A DNA stretch of 64,000 bases, taken from Volvox africanus. Taxonomy: Eukaryota > Chlorophyta > Chlorophyceae > Chlamydomonadales > Volvocaceae. Position numbers and translations under genes: made by a program. The stretch lies in the NCBI GenBank assembly GCA_030268105.1, contig BSDZ01000079.1, forward strand, positions 930,001-994,000. The letters run 5' to 3'. Numbering within the stretch: position 1 is the first letter of the stretch; each line of letters starts with the position of its first letter. The notes below the pieces were generated by a model. That model was not told the origin of the DNA, made no database searches, and saw only the letters and a list, made by a program, of their open reading frames with translations. Positions 30,401 to 41,980 of this stretch are shown here, in pieces.

Positions 30401-30669
30401 AATTAGCCAATTGAATACATGCAATTGCTTAGGGAGAAAGGGACACAGATGCCATTTGTGACACATGACTGTATTAGTGATACCTCCGAGACCACAAGGA
30501 AAAATCTATGAACAGGAAAATGTCATCCTAAGAACCTTGAAATCATTATGTTATAAAAGTTTCCGATGCGCTCGCGGCAGCGATAAACGTTTTGCGTTGG
30601 TTGCTACTAGTTGAGCGGCTCCACGACCGAATGGCCCATCTCGTGCATCGACAATTGCAACATAACTAT
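27447..30669. other. 3.2-kb region without confident gene, strand-biased composition
   Basis: No recognised gene. From about 28600 to 29900 the plus strand is markedly purine-rich, which produces long open frames (28775-29149 plus; 28953-29378, 29420-29701 and 29613-30110 minus) rich in Pro, Arg, Leu and Ser on the minus side. None shows a domain. A decayed retroelement is conceivable, but I see no reverse transcriptase motif (YxDD), terminal repeats or target duplications. Confidence 0.4.
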
Positions 30670-33600
30670 ATGAAATGGATGATTAGATCAGGGCTGCAAT
30701 CGAGCATAAATAGAGTTGGTGCAACTTATGGTCGGTCGTCTATTCATCGTAGTAGCGCCATCGCCTTGGTAAGCACAATATGGGGTCTGATACATATATA
30801 TTAATTTTCAGCATAGTCGACTGAACGTACGGTTTCGGTTTCCCAGTATCCCATTCACACAATGTTTGCATTGGGGCTTGCGTTCGCCGGCGCTGATAGG
30901 GTAAGGAGATACGGCGATCAAATCGCACCAGAGCACAGGAGCGGTCAGACCAGGGTGCTCAGACGTCCGGCGCGACCAGCAAACGCTCAGCAGGGACTGC
31001 AGAAGGGGCTCCCTCGCCCGCGATAAACGGCATCCCCAGCAACATAAATACGGCACGCGACGTCCCGACCTTAGGCATCAACAGCACAAGCTTCGAAAGC
31101 AGCAAATTATCGATCAGCAACAACAGAAAGGAGAAGGCCAGCAGCAGCAGCAGCGGCAACAAGAAGGAAGGCGACGGCGATGAGATTGCAGGGTTCTCCA
31201 TGGTGGACATCGCGACCACCACATCCTTCATCGAGAAGCTTGCCGGCGCTTTGGTCATGTATGGTCTGACAGTCCTGCTGTCCAACCTGTCTGACGTCGA
31301 CGCCACACACGGAATGCTGTGGAACGATGGCGTGCCGCTGGCTATCGGAGCTGCCGCTGCCGCACCAGTGATGCTCGCTGTAGGTCTCCTCTTTCTACCC
31401 TCCCTGGATGTGGGTTTCAAGCTGTCTGAGCTCCGGACTGTGAGCGAGGTTGACCAGGATGAGGATGCTGCCATTTTGGATCTCACTGGCGGCTTGACAG
31501 GCAACATGCTTGGACCTGATGACGAGTTCAGGAAAGGGAAAGAGGTGCGTGTCTGCCTTGCATCAGCTAGCGAGGAAGGGGTGCATCACGCGGTGATGGA
31601 ACCAACAGCAGACTGGATGGCTGGAGGCAGCGGCTGACGAAGCCTTTACCATATAGGACTCCATTTTGGGGGGATGCGTGAGGTGCTGCCCAAAAAGGGG
31701 GCGAAGCAGTGCAACATGGGGAATGGTTGGTGGCAACTGGAGCGATGAAGACCTGCGGTCGGTGGCTCATTCAGGTCGGGCAGCCCCTCGTGGGGAAGCC
31801 CAAGGGGGCTCTGCGCGGGAGGCGGCTGGCGCTGCACAGACGGAGGGTGGAGCAGACCAAGGGATGGCATGTGGAATGTGTGTAAGGGGAAACGGCATGG
31901 AGGGGATATGGCAAGGCAAATCTATGTTGCACCCAGAGGTCGTGTGGTCTGGGATACGGCAGTCATCCCACCGGCAACTGGGAGCTAGCCTTAGGTCCAG
32001 CTGCCATTTGACGACCTCAAAGGTCCTCAATGAATGCAGCGGTTCAGGTCCATTTGGCCAGAGTGCTCTGAACGCACAGACCGGGCTTAGCTGCGACACC
32101 TGTGAGGCTCTTATCATTACCCGGCACCCCTCCTAACCCGTCCTAACCAGGCAACCCTTCAATCCCACATTAGAACTACCAAGGAACCTCAAAAAGGCCG
32201 TGCTCTGCCTTACTGCGCGCTCCCCTCTGCCCTTTTTTATCGGCGCTGGATCCGCAGCCGGCCATCACGTCGGAGGCAATCAAGCGGGGGTTGTGGCTCT
32301 ACCAGGTGCATGTGCTGAAGCCCTGGTGGGTTTTAGCTGCCATGAATGCGGCGTGGTGTAAAAGTAGCCACCACACAAAAGCAGCCACTATTGGGCAGAG
32401 ATTGGGATTGCTTCTCGGCGATCGTGCGGCAGAACCAGCAGTGGAACCGGAAGGGGGATAGCGGGGCGCTGGGGTGTACGAGCAGACGAGTCAAAGGGGT
32501 CGGTTCTTCTTCTGGAAATGTCCGGTGGGTGGCCCACGGGGAGGGAAGGAGGGGTGAGGTATGACACGTAACGGGCGGGCGGGCATGGCCAGGCACTTTG
32601 GAACCGGGGGTGCTTGATGCTTACCGAGAACTGGCTACGATAAGGGGACAGGTTTTGGACTTCTTCGACACAATTTGAAATGGATGCGGCGTTGGCGATC
32701 AGGGTGTGGGGTGTGGAAGCATGTTGGGGTCAGCAGCAGGGAAAGGGTATGGGATTGCGGGTGCGACCATCTGCTTTTGAGCCGGAGCCCTACAGCAAGT
32801 CGGGGAGAGCGGTACAGAACGCGTGCCTCAAAAGGCTGGATTTTCCGCACAGCGGCTAGCAACTATGGCGTGGGTTTGATGATGCCGGTGTTACGAAGAC
32901 AACCGTCCAGGTCGTTCCGGGTCCGTTCCCTCTGCAAGTCTGCCGTTGAATCCATTGTCCGTCTCCGGGCGACAGGTTCCCTTCGTTTCGTTGGTCGTCA
33001 GTGGGCTTTCTGTACCTGGCGTCATGCGCGGCAGCGGGTGCCCAGGAGCTCCTTGTACGTGGTTACGGCGGCACGCTACTGACAGACTGGTACAACAACT
33101 TGTTGGCGAGTACGACCGACGTGAACAACCCCATATACTGGGCTAAGGTTAGTGGAGCCGTGATGGGGTAGGGCAGGCTGCCGGGGGCGGCTGGTGGTGG
33201 TGGAAAGGGTCACGAGGAGCGTACAAAAAGAAGTGAGCACCTTTGGGGCCCTCACCCGTGTTGTTCTGTACTGAACCGAGTTCTGAATACTAGCCGGAGC
33301 GCCGATTTGTTTATCCCTTATCGAGAGGAAGGAAGCGTGCCCGCGCTGCCGTGGACGTAGTGCAAAAATGAACTGCATGGATCGGAGAAAGCAGGAAATA
33401 GGAAGGGGAGTGCGTGGACCGTAGGAGACAGCAGCAGCGCAGCGGGAGCGGACACCTGCGCCATATGGGGGTGGCTGGTGCTGCCTTTGAATGCTGGCGA
33501 GCACGTTGTATGAGACACCGTGTTTCGTGCGGATGCTGGGCCGATAAGGAAATGGTTGCGGTGCTCGGAGTAGTGGAGGAGCGGTGCCATAACCCAAGGA

Positions 33601-36600
33601 CACCGACCCCTCCTGGGGACATACGGTCTCACTACACCCTGTCGTGGTCGCCAGTTCCTGGACGCCGGATCTCGCTTGACGAGATCCCGATGTAAGGCCC
33701 TCTTGTGCCATCTCCCGACCTTACGGCCTCTACGGCTTACACGGTCGCAGGTGTTCAAGCTGGTGACTCCCGACACGGGTCGCTGGCTGGCGGCCTTTTC
33801 GCTCATAGCGCTGCAGGTGGGCTGAACTCGACATGTCATGTGGGTTGTCACCATTTGCTGCTGGTGGTGGTTGTGATGGGCGAAGCTTGATGGAACAGGA
33901 TTTGGGGCCGACAGTCCCCGGAAGGCACGGGTAGGGCAGAAGGTGGTCACGGGAGCGGCTGGATGGGGGTTGGGACACGGAATCCTGCCTCTCCCTTCCG
34001 CACTTTTGTCGCGTGTTGCTTCCCATGTCGCCGTGGTCAGGGTCGGTACAGAGGACGTGAACAAACCGGTCTTGCCCTTTCGGAGCGTTAGATCGCCGGT
34101 CGAGGTCGAGGTCGACAAGAAGACCCAGTTCTTTAGCGTTGCAACCCAGAGCATCTTACCTACTCAACCTACTCAACCTGCTGAACCTGCTGAACCCGGG
34201 AATATTATCATACTCCCGTTCTTTCTCTCCCAGCTCCGTCTACATAAGGCCCAATCATAGTGTTTATGGGTTATGGTTTTTGTTTGTTTATGGTGTTTAT
34301 GGTTTTTTATTTTTGGTTTTTATGGTTTATTCACGCCAGAAAGCTATCGTAAGTTCGTTGATCTTCGGCCAAAGCTACAACTTGTATATAAACAAAGCGT
34401 TAACCCTGTGAGGTACTTGCTGAAAAGTTGTTGATATTTGTTTAATTTAATTAAAACTAGATCTCCAATCAACATCATTTAAAAGAACAAAGAATTTAAA
34501 TAGGCCTATGGGCTCATGGTGCCCCTTCACCTATTTTTAGTAGCTTAAGAGTTAAGAACAAAAGAGTGTATAAATTTTATTAACAAATGTTTAAAAAACT
34601 CAAAAAATATAGTTTCTACGTTAAGCTTTCGTTAAATTAGATGTTACTTCGTTTGCAATCAATTACACGCTCTTTGATAATTGTATTCCAAACGTTTTCC
34701 AGCTTAATTGGCTGTAACGCGTGCGCTCAGTTAATCTTAGTTGTAGGCTCTCCGGCTGTTTTCTACGTAGTGTTTTGGTGAACTTGGTAAAATATTACGT
34801 GATTTAGGCCGTGACTTTTATTAACAGCAATTTAAACTATTAATTGTGGTCTAGCAGATGAAATAGCTACTAATAAATTAATACAAAATATCGTGGAAAT
34901 GACTAGTAAAGTCATTTCCAAAAGGCAGTTACATGAACATGAGCATCTTCCTAGCAAAAAAAAGCTGGTAAAAGATACAAGCAGGGTTAGACTACTTTAA
35001 ACAAGATGTAAGTTATATTGAAATATATTCAAAATTCGTTTTTGGATTAAACAATATTTATAAGTAACAATTATTAAATACGACCTATTTCTTCTAGGCT
35101 CATTAGGAATCGAACCTATATCAATGACTAATTCGATTCTAGCAGGTACTGGATATTTATCTAGTCTTAAACTTAACTTCAGTTGTTTGGACTACATTGT
35201 TAAGATATAAGATTCATGGCATTATTCATGAAGGAATTGTTCATAATTACAAAAGGGCAAAAACCTAGAGAAGCTAGAAACGTAGCCGTTTATTAGCCTA
35301 GATAAGATTAGATTAGATAGACAACTAGATTATAAAACGGTTATCTATTTCCAAAATGTTTTCTAACATTTTTAATATGGTTATGTGTTTTTATAGATGG
35401 GTACTTATGCCCCTGTGGACTTTACAATGCTGCAGGTTTCACTGTCTGGTGCAGCGGCCTCCCGCGCGTCTTCCTTTGCGCGCACCGCACTCAACCGCGT
35501 CGGCCGCGTGCCTTCGGAGCCGCTGGTTAAGGGAGTGGTGGTCCAGAACGTGCGCCTCACGCTCGAGCTCGGAGGGAAAGCCGAGCCCATGGTGGGTGCG
35601 AAGGGATGAGCGCTGGGATGAGCTGAAACACGCTGGGCTCACCAGTTATGCTATCAACCCATTTGGAAAAGGCGAAGCAATAACGATTGGCCAGTGCTAC
35701 CGCCACCATCGACACTGCCATGAGTCGTTCTCCAGACAGAAACACGTGCATTGGCACAATCATACAGTATTTATACGACAGCGTCATAAACTGGGACGGT
35801 GTTTAATGCCGTCGATATCCCAATCCCTTAGGTTGAACTTGCCTCAGGTTGGCAACCTTATTTCTTTGTTTTAGCTGAGGATGTATTTTAGAACCGTCCT
35901 TCTCCCCGCTGAACATTAACTCATACCGGATTTGTCTGTTACCCTTTGTTCGTTCTCTTTGTGGCCGCGTGCCAGTTCGTTTATTAGCTACATCCGCTTG
36001 CATGTACTTCCGCTCTCCTCCCAGTCTTCTCTCTTCCCTTGTCCTTCCGCGCGGGGTTCGGTGCCTTCTTACCCCACTTCCACGTCCCTTTTCTCCGTCT
36101 CCCCATTTTTCTCCCTCTCCCTTCTCTGTCCTCCTGGAAATATCATGTCTTTTTTCTCATCTCTTTTACATTTTCACTCTTACTACCCCTTGTTTCCCGC
36201 TGTCGCAGGTTGAGGGAGAGGACAAGGTGACGGTGGAGGTCCCTACCCCGGAGGACGTTGTGGTGTACTGGGCCAGTCTGGGGGTGTCTATCCTGCTATG
36301 TGGAGCCGTCAACTGCGCATGGGCAGCCAGCGGGAGCTTGTTGGGATCCTACACGGCGCAGGTCGGATCGTTGCGGTGGGCGTGGCAGTTCGGGTTAGGG
36401 TGCGGTCGGGAGTTGGAATGAGGTAGAGTTTTATGGTTACATTCAGGAGGACAGGTAGAACGGGGGAAGGGTATAAGGCGTGTTGCTGCAAAACTTCGGA
36501 ACCCGCTCCTCGTGCGCACGCTGGCTAGTGCATCAGGAAGCCGTGTTCAGGAAAGACGTCCAGATGCGGGCTGCATGGTCGGTCTGGGAAAGGAGGGCCC

Positions 36601-36855
36601 AGCACGTGGAGGAAGAGGATAAGCGGAAGCAGCAGCAGCTCGCATGCGCGCATTGCCGTAAACTCAAAAATACTGCTTAGACGCTCACATAGTTGCTCCG
36701 GTACTTCTCCCGTTGTTTAGGTGGTCATTGACGGCGTGGTGACAGGCATGCAACAGTTCAAGACTACGCAGCTAACAGAGAAGGAGCTATGGGAGCAGAT
36801 TCAGCAGGAGCAGGCGGAGGAGGACGAGTCCGACTCCGACACTGCTGGACAATGA
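30670..36855 (+). CDS. Multi-exon gene, predicted membrane protein of unknown family
   Basis: Well supported exons: about 30980-31544, 32258-32305, 33046-33147, 33751-33816, 35397-35591, 36209-36361 and 36721-36855 (stop TGA); these are mutually in phase 0. Less certain: 30670-30768 and 30812-30900 (possible start with a basic, Ser-rich leader), about 34059-34130, and an exon near 36537-36600. Three hydrophobic stretches are visible: GALVMYGLTVLLSNL, PLAIGAAAAAPVMLAVGLLF with LPSLDVGF, and WASLGVSILLCGAVNCAWAA. Soluble parts include GYGGTLLTDWYNNLLAST, a beta-strand-like segment PVDFTMLQVSLSG, and a charged C-terminus (EEDKRKQQQ, then an acidic EEDESDSD end). A basic N-terminus plus three membrane spans would suit a plastid envelope or thylakoid protein, but this is inference. 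I do not recognise the family. The intron before 35397 holds an A/T-rich insert. Confidence 0.6.
34250..35396. other. AT-rich insert inside an intron, probable organelle-derived DNA
   Basis: Base composition drops abruptly to roughly 70% A+T for over a kilobase, unlike anything around it. The segment begins with TTTATGG-type simple sequence (34255-34330) and contains a perfect 11-bp stem with AGTAA loop at 34894-34920, plus at 35106-35116 the complement of GGTTCGATTCC, the consensus of a tRNA T-arm. I could not fold a complete tRNA around it. Short A/T-rich hairpins and T-arm fragments are typical of algal chloroplast or mitochondrial DNA, so a nuclear integrant of organelle DNA is the simplest reading. 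No long open frame is present. Confidence 0.5.
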
Positions 36856-39437
36856 AAATCAACCCTTGATCGAGAGTAGTAAGCAGGAATGGATGTTTAA
36901 GGCTTAAGTTCTTCAGGACTGCTCCGTGAGTGTGTGGTTCTTTGATGGAGAGCGAGATAACGTCCGCGGCATGTTCCCACGCCCCGCCTGGGCGCTCCTT
37001 GGGTTCCTAGTCCTGGGGCATTCGCTTGCCTTTTTGCTGTCCAGCTTTTACGGTGTATGCTGCTAACCGTGACCTGAGACTGAAGAAAGCTCGAAGGGCC
37101 CATCGTGCCGGCAACTTCTCACCCCTTACGTCGGTTCGGTGCTGGATTGCAACCGGGTTAGGGAAGGCCAGGAAGTGCGGACAAAGAGGTCTGGCTCTGG
37201 CCACCAGGGTTCGGGTAGTGATGGTAAACGTTGGGTGGTCGGCTAGTATTTAGGGGTCCACATCAAAGGCGGGGGGCGCCCTGCCGGGCTGCAGCACAGC
37301 CAGGGTGCATCCCCGATAGAGGTGAAGTCCGCATCGTCACGGGGCATGTCCTTAACCATCTTTCATGTCATATCGCGCCCTTACAGCCTCCGGAGGAGCA
37401 ACACCTTAAGGGGGGTCAGCGGCCAGGTACACCTTAGGCTGAAGGCACCATCGCATCAGTACAGGTTCCAAGCCGCACAGGAGAGGCGACGCGGAGAAAA
37501 TCGCTGCCAAGCTGCTAGGTCTTGGCCCTGAGAGGGTGGCTGAAATCCAGTATGTACCTCAGAGTGGTTCGCCGTGCGGCCGCCCGTTGGCCACCGTTGT
37601 AAGGTTGCCGCAACCGCTACAGAGGTTAAGCTGTTGGATGGCAGGGCTGGGAGGCATGAGAGCAATAGATGGAGGTGGCATCTGGCATATAACGTAATCT
37701 AGTGAATGTCGAGTCGGAATAGAGCGAAAATTTGATCAACCCACCGAGTAAACAACGTCCTAAGTGAGACAGCTGGAAAGCATTTGCAACGGAAGGACAT
37801 CTGGAGGACAGGCATTTACTGACTGCTGGATGTCTTGGGGTTCCGGTTTGGGTAAGGCGAGCTGTCAAAAAGGCGAACGGCTTTGTGCCAACCAGCGACG
37901 ACACGCAAGGATCTCGGCAAGAGGGGAAGTCCTTTATGGTTATGGCACATCCGCCTCTGCCCACCGGTTCAATGCGGTGATTACGCAAGTGCTTGCAAGT
38001 TTTGTGTTGCTTGGGGTGTAGTTTGATGTTATTAGTGGCTCCTGGCACCTGACACCATGAACGTCTGAGTCAGACGTCACGAGAGTGGGAGGACACGCTG
38101 CAAGGAGTACCAAGAGGTACCAAGCATGCAAGGGCATGGCAGCCTTTCCAGGCCTTACTCATCATCCTAGTGGCATGACGCCCATTATGCACTAAGCAGG
38201 ATGTTATGCATCTGTGTGTGCCGTGATCATCTGCACATCCCTCAGAACTGCACTGTGCCCGCTTGGTCCCTCCTTTGCCCCATGCAAGTCTCCACGAAAT
38301 AAAATGCCCGGCGCAGTGTGCTACCATGATGCAAAGAATACGTGAGGTCCGCCATTTTAATTGCGGCCTTAGCAAGACGAGCGATAGTGAGGCCCCGCAG
38401 GTCGCTTCACTTATAATGCGGCGCCTCCCAACGACCCTCACACATCCTATCATGCTGAGGAAAAGTGTCCAATGCCTGGAAAACTGCTACGGCACATGCC
38501 TTGGCCGCGAGGGGGAATATCCTCCAAGTACAGCAGACGTTCCTGCCATACAACCAGCAACCGTGGAGATGGGCCACTGGGTCCAAATCTAGGAGCGCCA
38601 GTCGCTCATGCCATGGCAAAAGGCTTCAGTGCACATGTGGTATCGCCGCTGCTTCATTCCTTCCTGCTCAGTGAAGGATTGTCTACTTCTTTCATTGGCT
38701 TTTGCATTGACCCTCGCTGCCACTTCTGCTAAACTACCAATCCATCATTTCCGATGCGAGGACGGTGTGGCCCCTACCATCGTCCCTGCCGTCGCGCCTG
38801 CCGCTCCTCTCGCCTGGCCACTGCTGTTGTCACAGTTACTCCATTCCCACAGCTTTTAACTCTGCCTTTTTAACTTCCATTGCCTCCCAGACAAGTCCCA
38901 CTCGGGTTAAGAATCGCTCCCTTGCCAACTCAGCTGCTGAGTCTGCGTGGCTCACGCGCCCAGAAATCCTCCTCTCGCTGACACAAACCTCTCTAAAGGA
39001 CAATCTGGCAGCTTTCATAAGTAGTCCGAGGGTTGGGTTTGTCTCGGATCCTAAAAGACCCCACGCCGGCCCCCGTTTCCAGGTTCCACGCTCCCAACCG
39101 GGGCAACCTCTATGACACACGCGGCAAGGTAAATGACATCGGGTCGAGACCAATATGAAGGACTTGCTGAACTGCGCGCAACTTCACCCACGCACGTCCA
39201 TCACGGTAGCCAACATCCGCACCTCGCTAATGCTATACCTGGTGCCGAACCCAAACCGCTCGTCTGTGCTCCCTGTTTTCGCAGATCTGATTGCCATTCC
39301 CATCCACGCGCAGGCATTGCAACGCTCAGGGATAGGCATTCGCATTCTTACGGCTGCCAGTGTTGTGGTGCACCATAATCAGCCATACCCTAAGTGCCCT
39401 CGGGGGTTTTGCAAATACCACGGCACCCCGAGCCATG
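36856..39437. other. 2.6-kb region without recognised gene
   Basis: Only overlapping short open frames of 60-140 codons on both strands; none has recognisable similarity or convincing splice partners. The region separates two convergent genes and should include both 3' UTRs. Confidence 0.45.
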
Positions 39438-41406
39438 TCACGAGCCACTTCCTTTGGTCCGCTGGTAGATCCAGTTCATCCCGTCCAGTAACCCTTCGCC
39501 TGTCAGAGCGCAGCAGGCCTGGATGTGCCAATCGTGATTGCGGATGCTGTGCAGCATCAAAGCCTGCGTCAGCTCCTCCACCGTCATTGCATCCCGAAGG
39601 TCCTGTTCATGGAACGGGGGGAGTGCGGGAGGCTATTGCGGTTGGGGAAAGGACCACCCCTAGCATGCATCTGTTCATCCGATATGGGGATCGAATGGAG
39701 TAGCACTAAAGTGCCACGTCACACCTGTTTGTTGGCGTACACCAGGATGGGCACCTTGGCGAGCTCCTCACTCTCCAACAAGTTGAACAATTCAGACTGG
39801 GGTTAGGTAACGGCCGGCACGGGAGAGGCATGGGGAGAATATAAATGCCAACGGAAGAGAGCTCATGGCACGGGTCTAAATGAGAGGGATATCGTGTTCA
39901 ACGATCTGTAGGTGGTAAGAGAAACATGCGGAAATGTTCGGTGCAACCGTTGAGCCACTCGCCCCTCCTAAAAGTGGCAGTGGCAACATCTTAAGAAGGT
40001 ATAATTGATTACTGGTGATCTCCAGGAGAAGGAAACTTGTCTTCTCCAGTAGAAAGAGCCTCAACATGTTGGGTGCGGAATCCAGCAGCGCAACATTCGG
40101 GGGTCGGGCCTGACGATGTTTCAACCCGGAATGCAGCCATTGAGGAAAAATAAAACCCCGTTATATGTGCGACCCTTCCACGCAAGCCTCAGCCTCAGCC
40201 ACCGCCTCACATCGGTCAATCAGCCCAACCAACAAAATCCTTGTATTTGTGTGTTGACTCCCAAGGCTCCCATACTGACACACTGCTTCACGGTTCGTCA
40301 TAATTGAGTCCAGGTCCCAATCCGCTCACAACCCGGTGCTGGACTCTTCCCTGCCCACCTGTCGCCTTGCCACGCTTTTTCACTTTCATACCGTCATTTC
40401 TAGACCGCAGCTACCCACCATACGCAGTCTTGAGGCACGCTTAGGACTCGAATCTCCATTACACAGCCCATGCCAACCTCCCCTTTCGGCGCAGTCTGCC
40501 AATATTCCCTGTCCACACAACCGTTCCCCCTCAAGCCTCCACAAAGGGCAGCTGGTTGCCATCCCTTCGCTCACCTTGGTCACGCCTACTCTTGCCCGGT
40601 CCGTTGAGTCCACAATCATCGCCACAGCATCCGTATTTTTGAAGTAGGTAGCCCAAAACGGCCTCAAGTTTTGTTGGCCCCCTAGGTCCCAGATCTAAGG
40701 GATAAGGCCATAATCGCAGACCCACGGGTCGCAGCCCGACAGGAGGGTTTTACGAATTTAGGCGGAATGGTGCATAAATAACATATGGTGCTTGCACCGA
40801 GAAATCTAGGGAAGCTGCCAATACATGCCAAAGTCATGCCAATAGCATGACTATTACACGGCCAACGCACGACGGAAAGCGCAAAAGCCAGGATAACGCA
40901 TCAGGGTGTGCGATGTGTACTATACGAAATTGAAGGATATTCAACCGCAGGCCATTTGGAACGGCAACGTGTTGCCGGAGCAACTGTTCAGGCTACAAGT
41001 CGCCCAGGAATTATGGACATGCTTGGCCTGCTGGGCGCGTCGTGCTGATTGCCACGCCCCCGGCCGGACCCACCTCAAGCTGTATGTTTTTGAACCGGAC
41101 AAGCTCCACGTTGCTCCCCACTGTGGCAGTCGCTTGTACGACTTCCCCCAAATGAAGTTTGTAAAGAATTGTCGTCTTGCCAGCATTGTCCAAACCCACC
41201 TGACGACAAGACCTCTCACGTCAACGCGCGTAGGTTTGACGGCGGAAGCGGTCCCAAGAAGCAAATCCGGCTTGCAAACATCAGCACATATAACCTATTT
41301 TCGAATGTTCAGAGGATAACAACACATGCATAGGACGCACCATGACGATTTTGTATTCCTTGTTGCCGAACCACATCGCCCACAGAGTTGACATCAGGGC
41401 ACCCAT
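39438..41406 (-). CDS. ARL5: ARF-like small GTPase, ARL5 type (5 exons, 182 aa)
   Basis: Exons in transcript order: 41341-41406 (ATG at 41404-41406), 41074-41199, 40575-40694, 39725-39796, 39438-39602 (stop TGA). All joins are phase 0 with GT-AG introns and the total is 183 codons, the normal ARF length. The N-terminus [20 protein letters not shown] has Gly2 for myristoylation and an amphipathic helix. Nucleotide motifs: GLDNAGKT (P-loop), TVGSNVE in switch I, WDLGGQ in switch II, NKQD (split across exons 4 and 5) and CALTG. TVGSNVE together with [17 protein letters not shown] is the pattern of ARL5, a trans-Golgi GTPase that recruits the GARP tether in animals. ARL1 or an alga-specific ARL is the alternative; the GSNVE switch favours ARL5. 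Confidence 0.9.
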
Positions 41407-41980
41407 GGTGCCCCTCCTTTAACTACCCTCAGAATGGATGACGATTGAGGTGTATTTACACAAACGCGCTGGACGAGTTGTCACGTCACCGCAAGACTTA
41501 CAATCCTAGCTAGTATTACGCGGATTCGGAAGGTTACACGGTTCAAATTAGCTATACGAGAAATGCGTTATTATACACAGGATAAAGATTCAGATTGTAG
41601 CAAACCTAGATACCGAGCAGCAAGAACGTAAATGAAAGCGGTTTCCGCTGGCAGTTGGTAATGAGCAGACAGTTTAATTCCACTGTTCCAATAGCTCACA
41701 TACAGAAACGTAAAACTCGTGAAGCACTGATGTCGTTCGGCCTTGATGGGTGATGCCTATACCTACCGTACTTGGAACCGACAACCATAAAACGGCTGTA
41801 ACCATGGACGTAATTCGTATTTCGCTTTTGCAGATTTGGACTAGAATTGATTAGGGCTTTGATGGACACAGTAAAGACGTTATCATCCTATAAGCAAGAT
41901 CATTCATATGCCCCGGGATAAAGCTGTGCTAGAAAACTGCCTGTTTTTAAGTTAAGCAAACCGGTCCAGGTCAAGCCAAT
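41407..41980. other. Divergent intergenic region between ARL5-like and TRMT2A-like genes
   Basis: A 574-bp A/T-leaning spacer between two divergently transcribed genes, so it carries both promoters. I see no recognisable element. Confidence 0.5.

Noticed and set aside
34255..34330. TTTATGG repeats as an interstitial telomere
   Set aside because: The known algal telomere units are TTTTAGGG or TTTAGGG; these repeats are irregular and do not match.
35080..35160. Possible tRNA gene on the minus strand
   Set aside because: Only a T-arm-like word and a possible 3' acceptor side are present; no matching 5' acceptor strand, D-arm or clear anticodon stem could be folded.
38836..39115. Open frames of 105-116 codons on both strands
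   Set aside because: Mirror-image frames with no similarity, no splice partners and no conserved motif.
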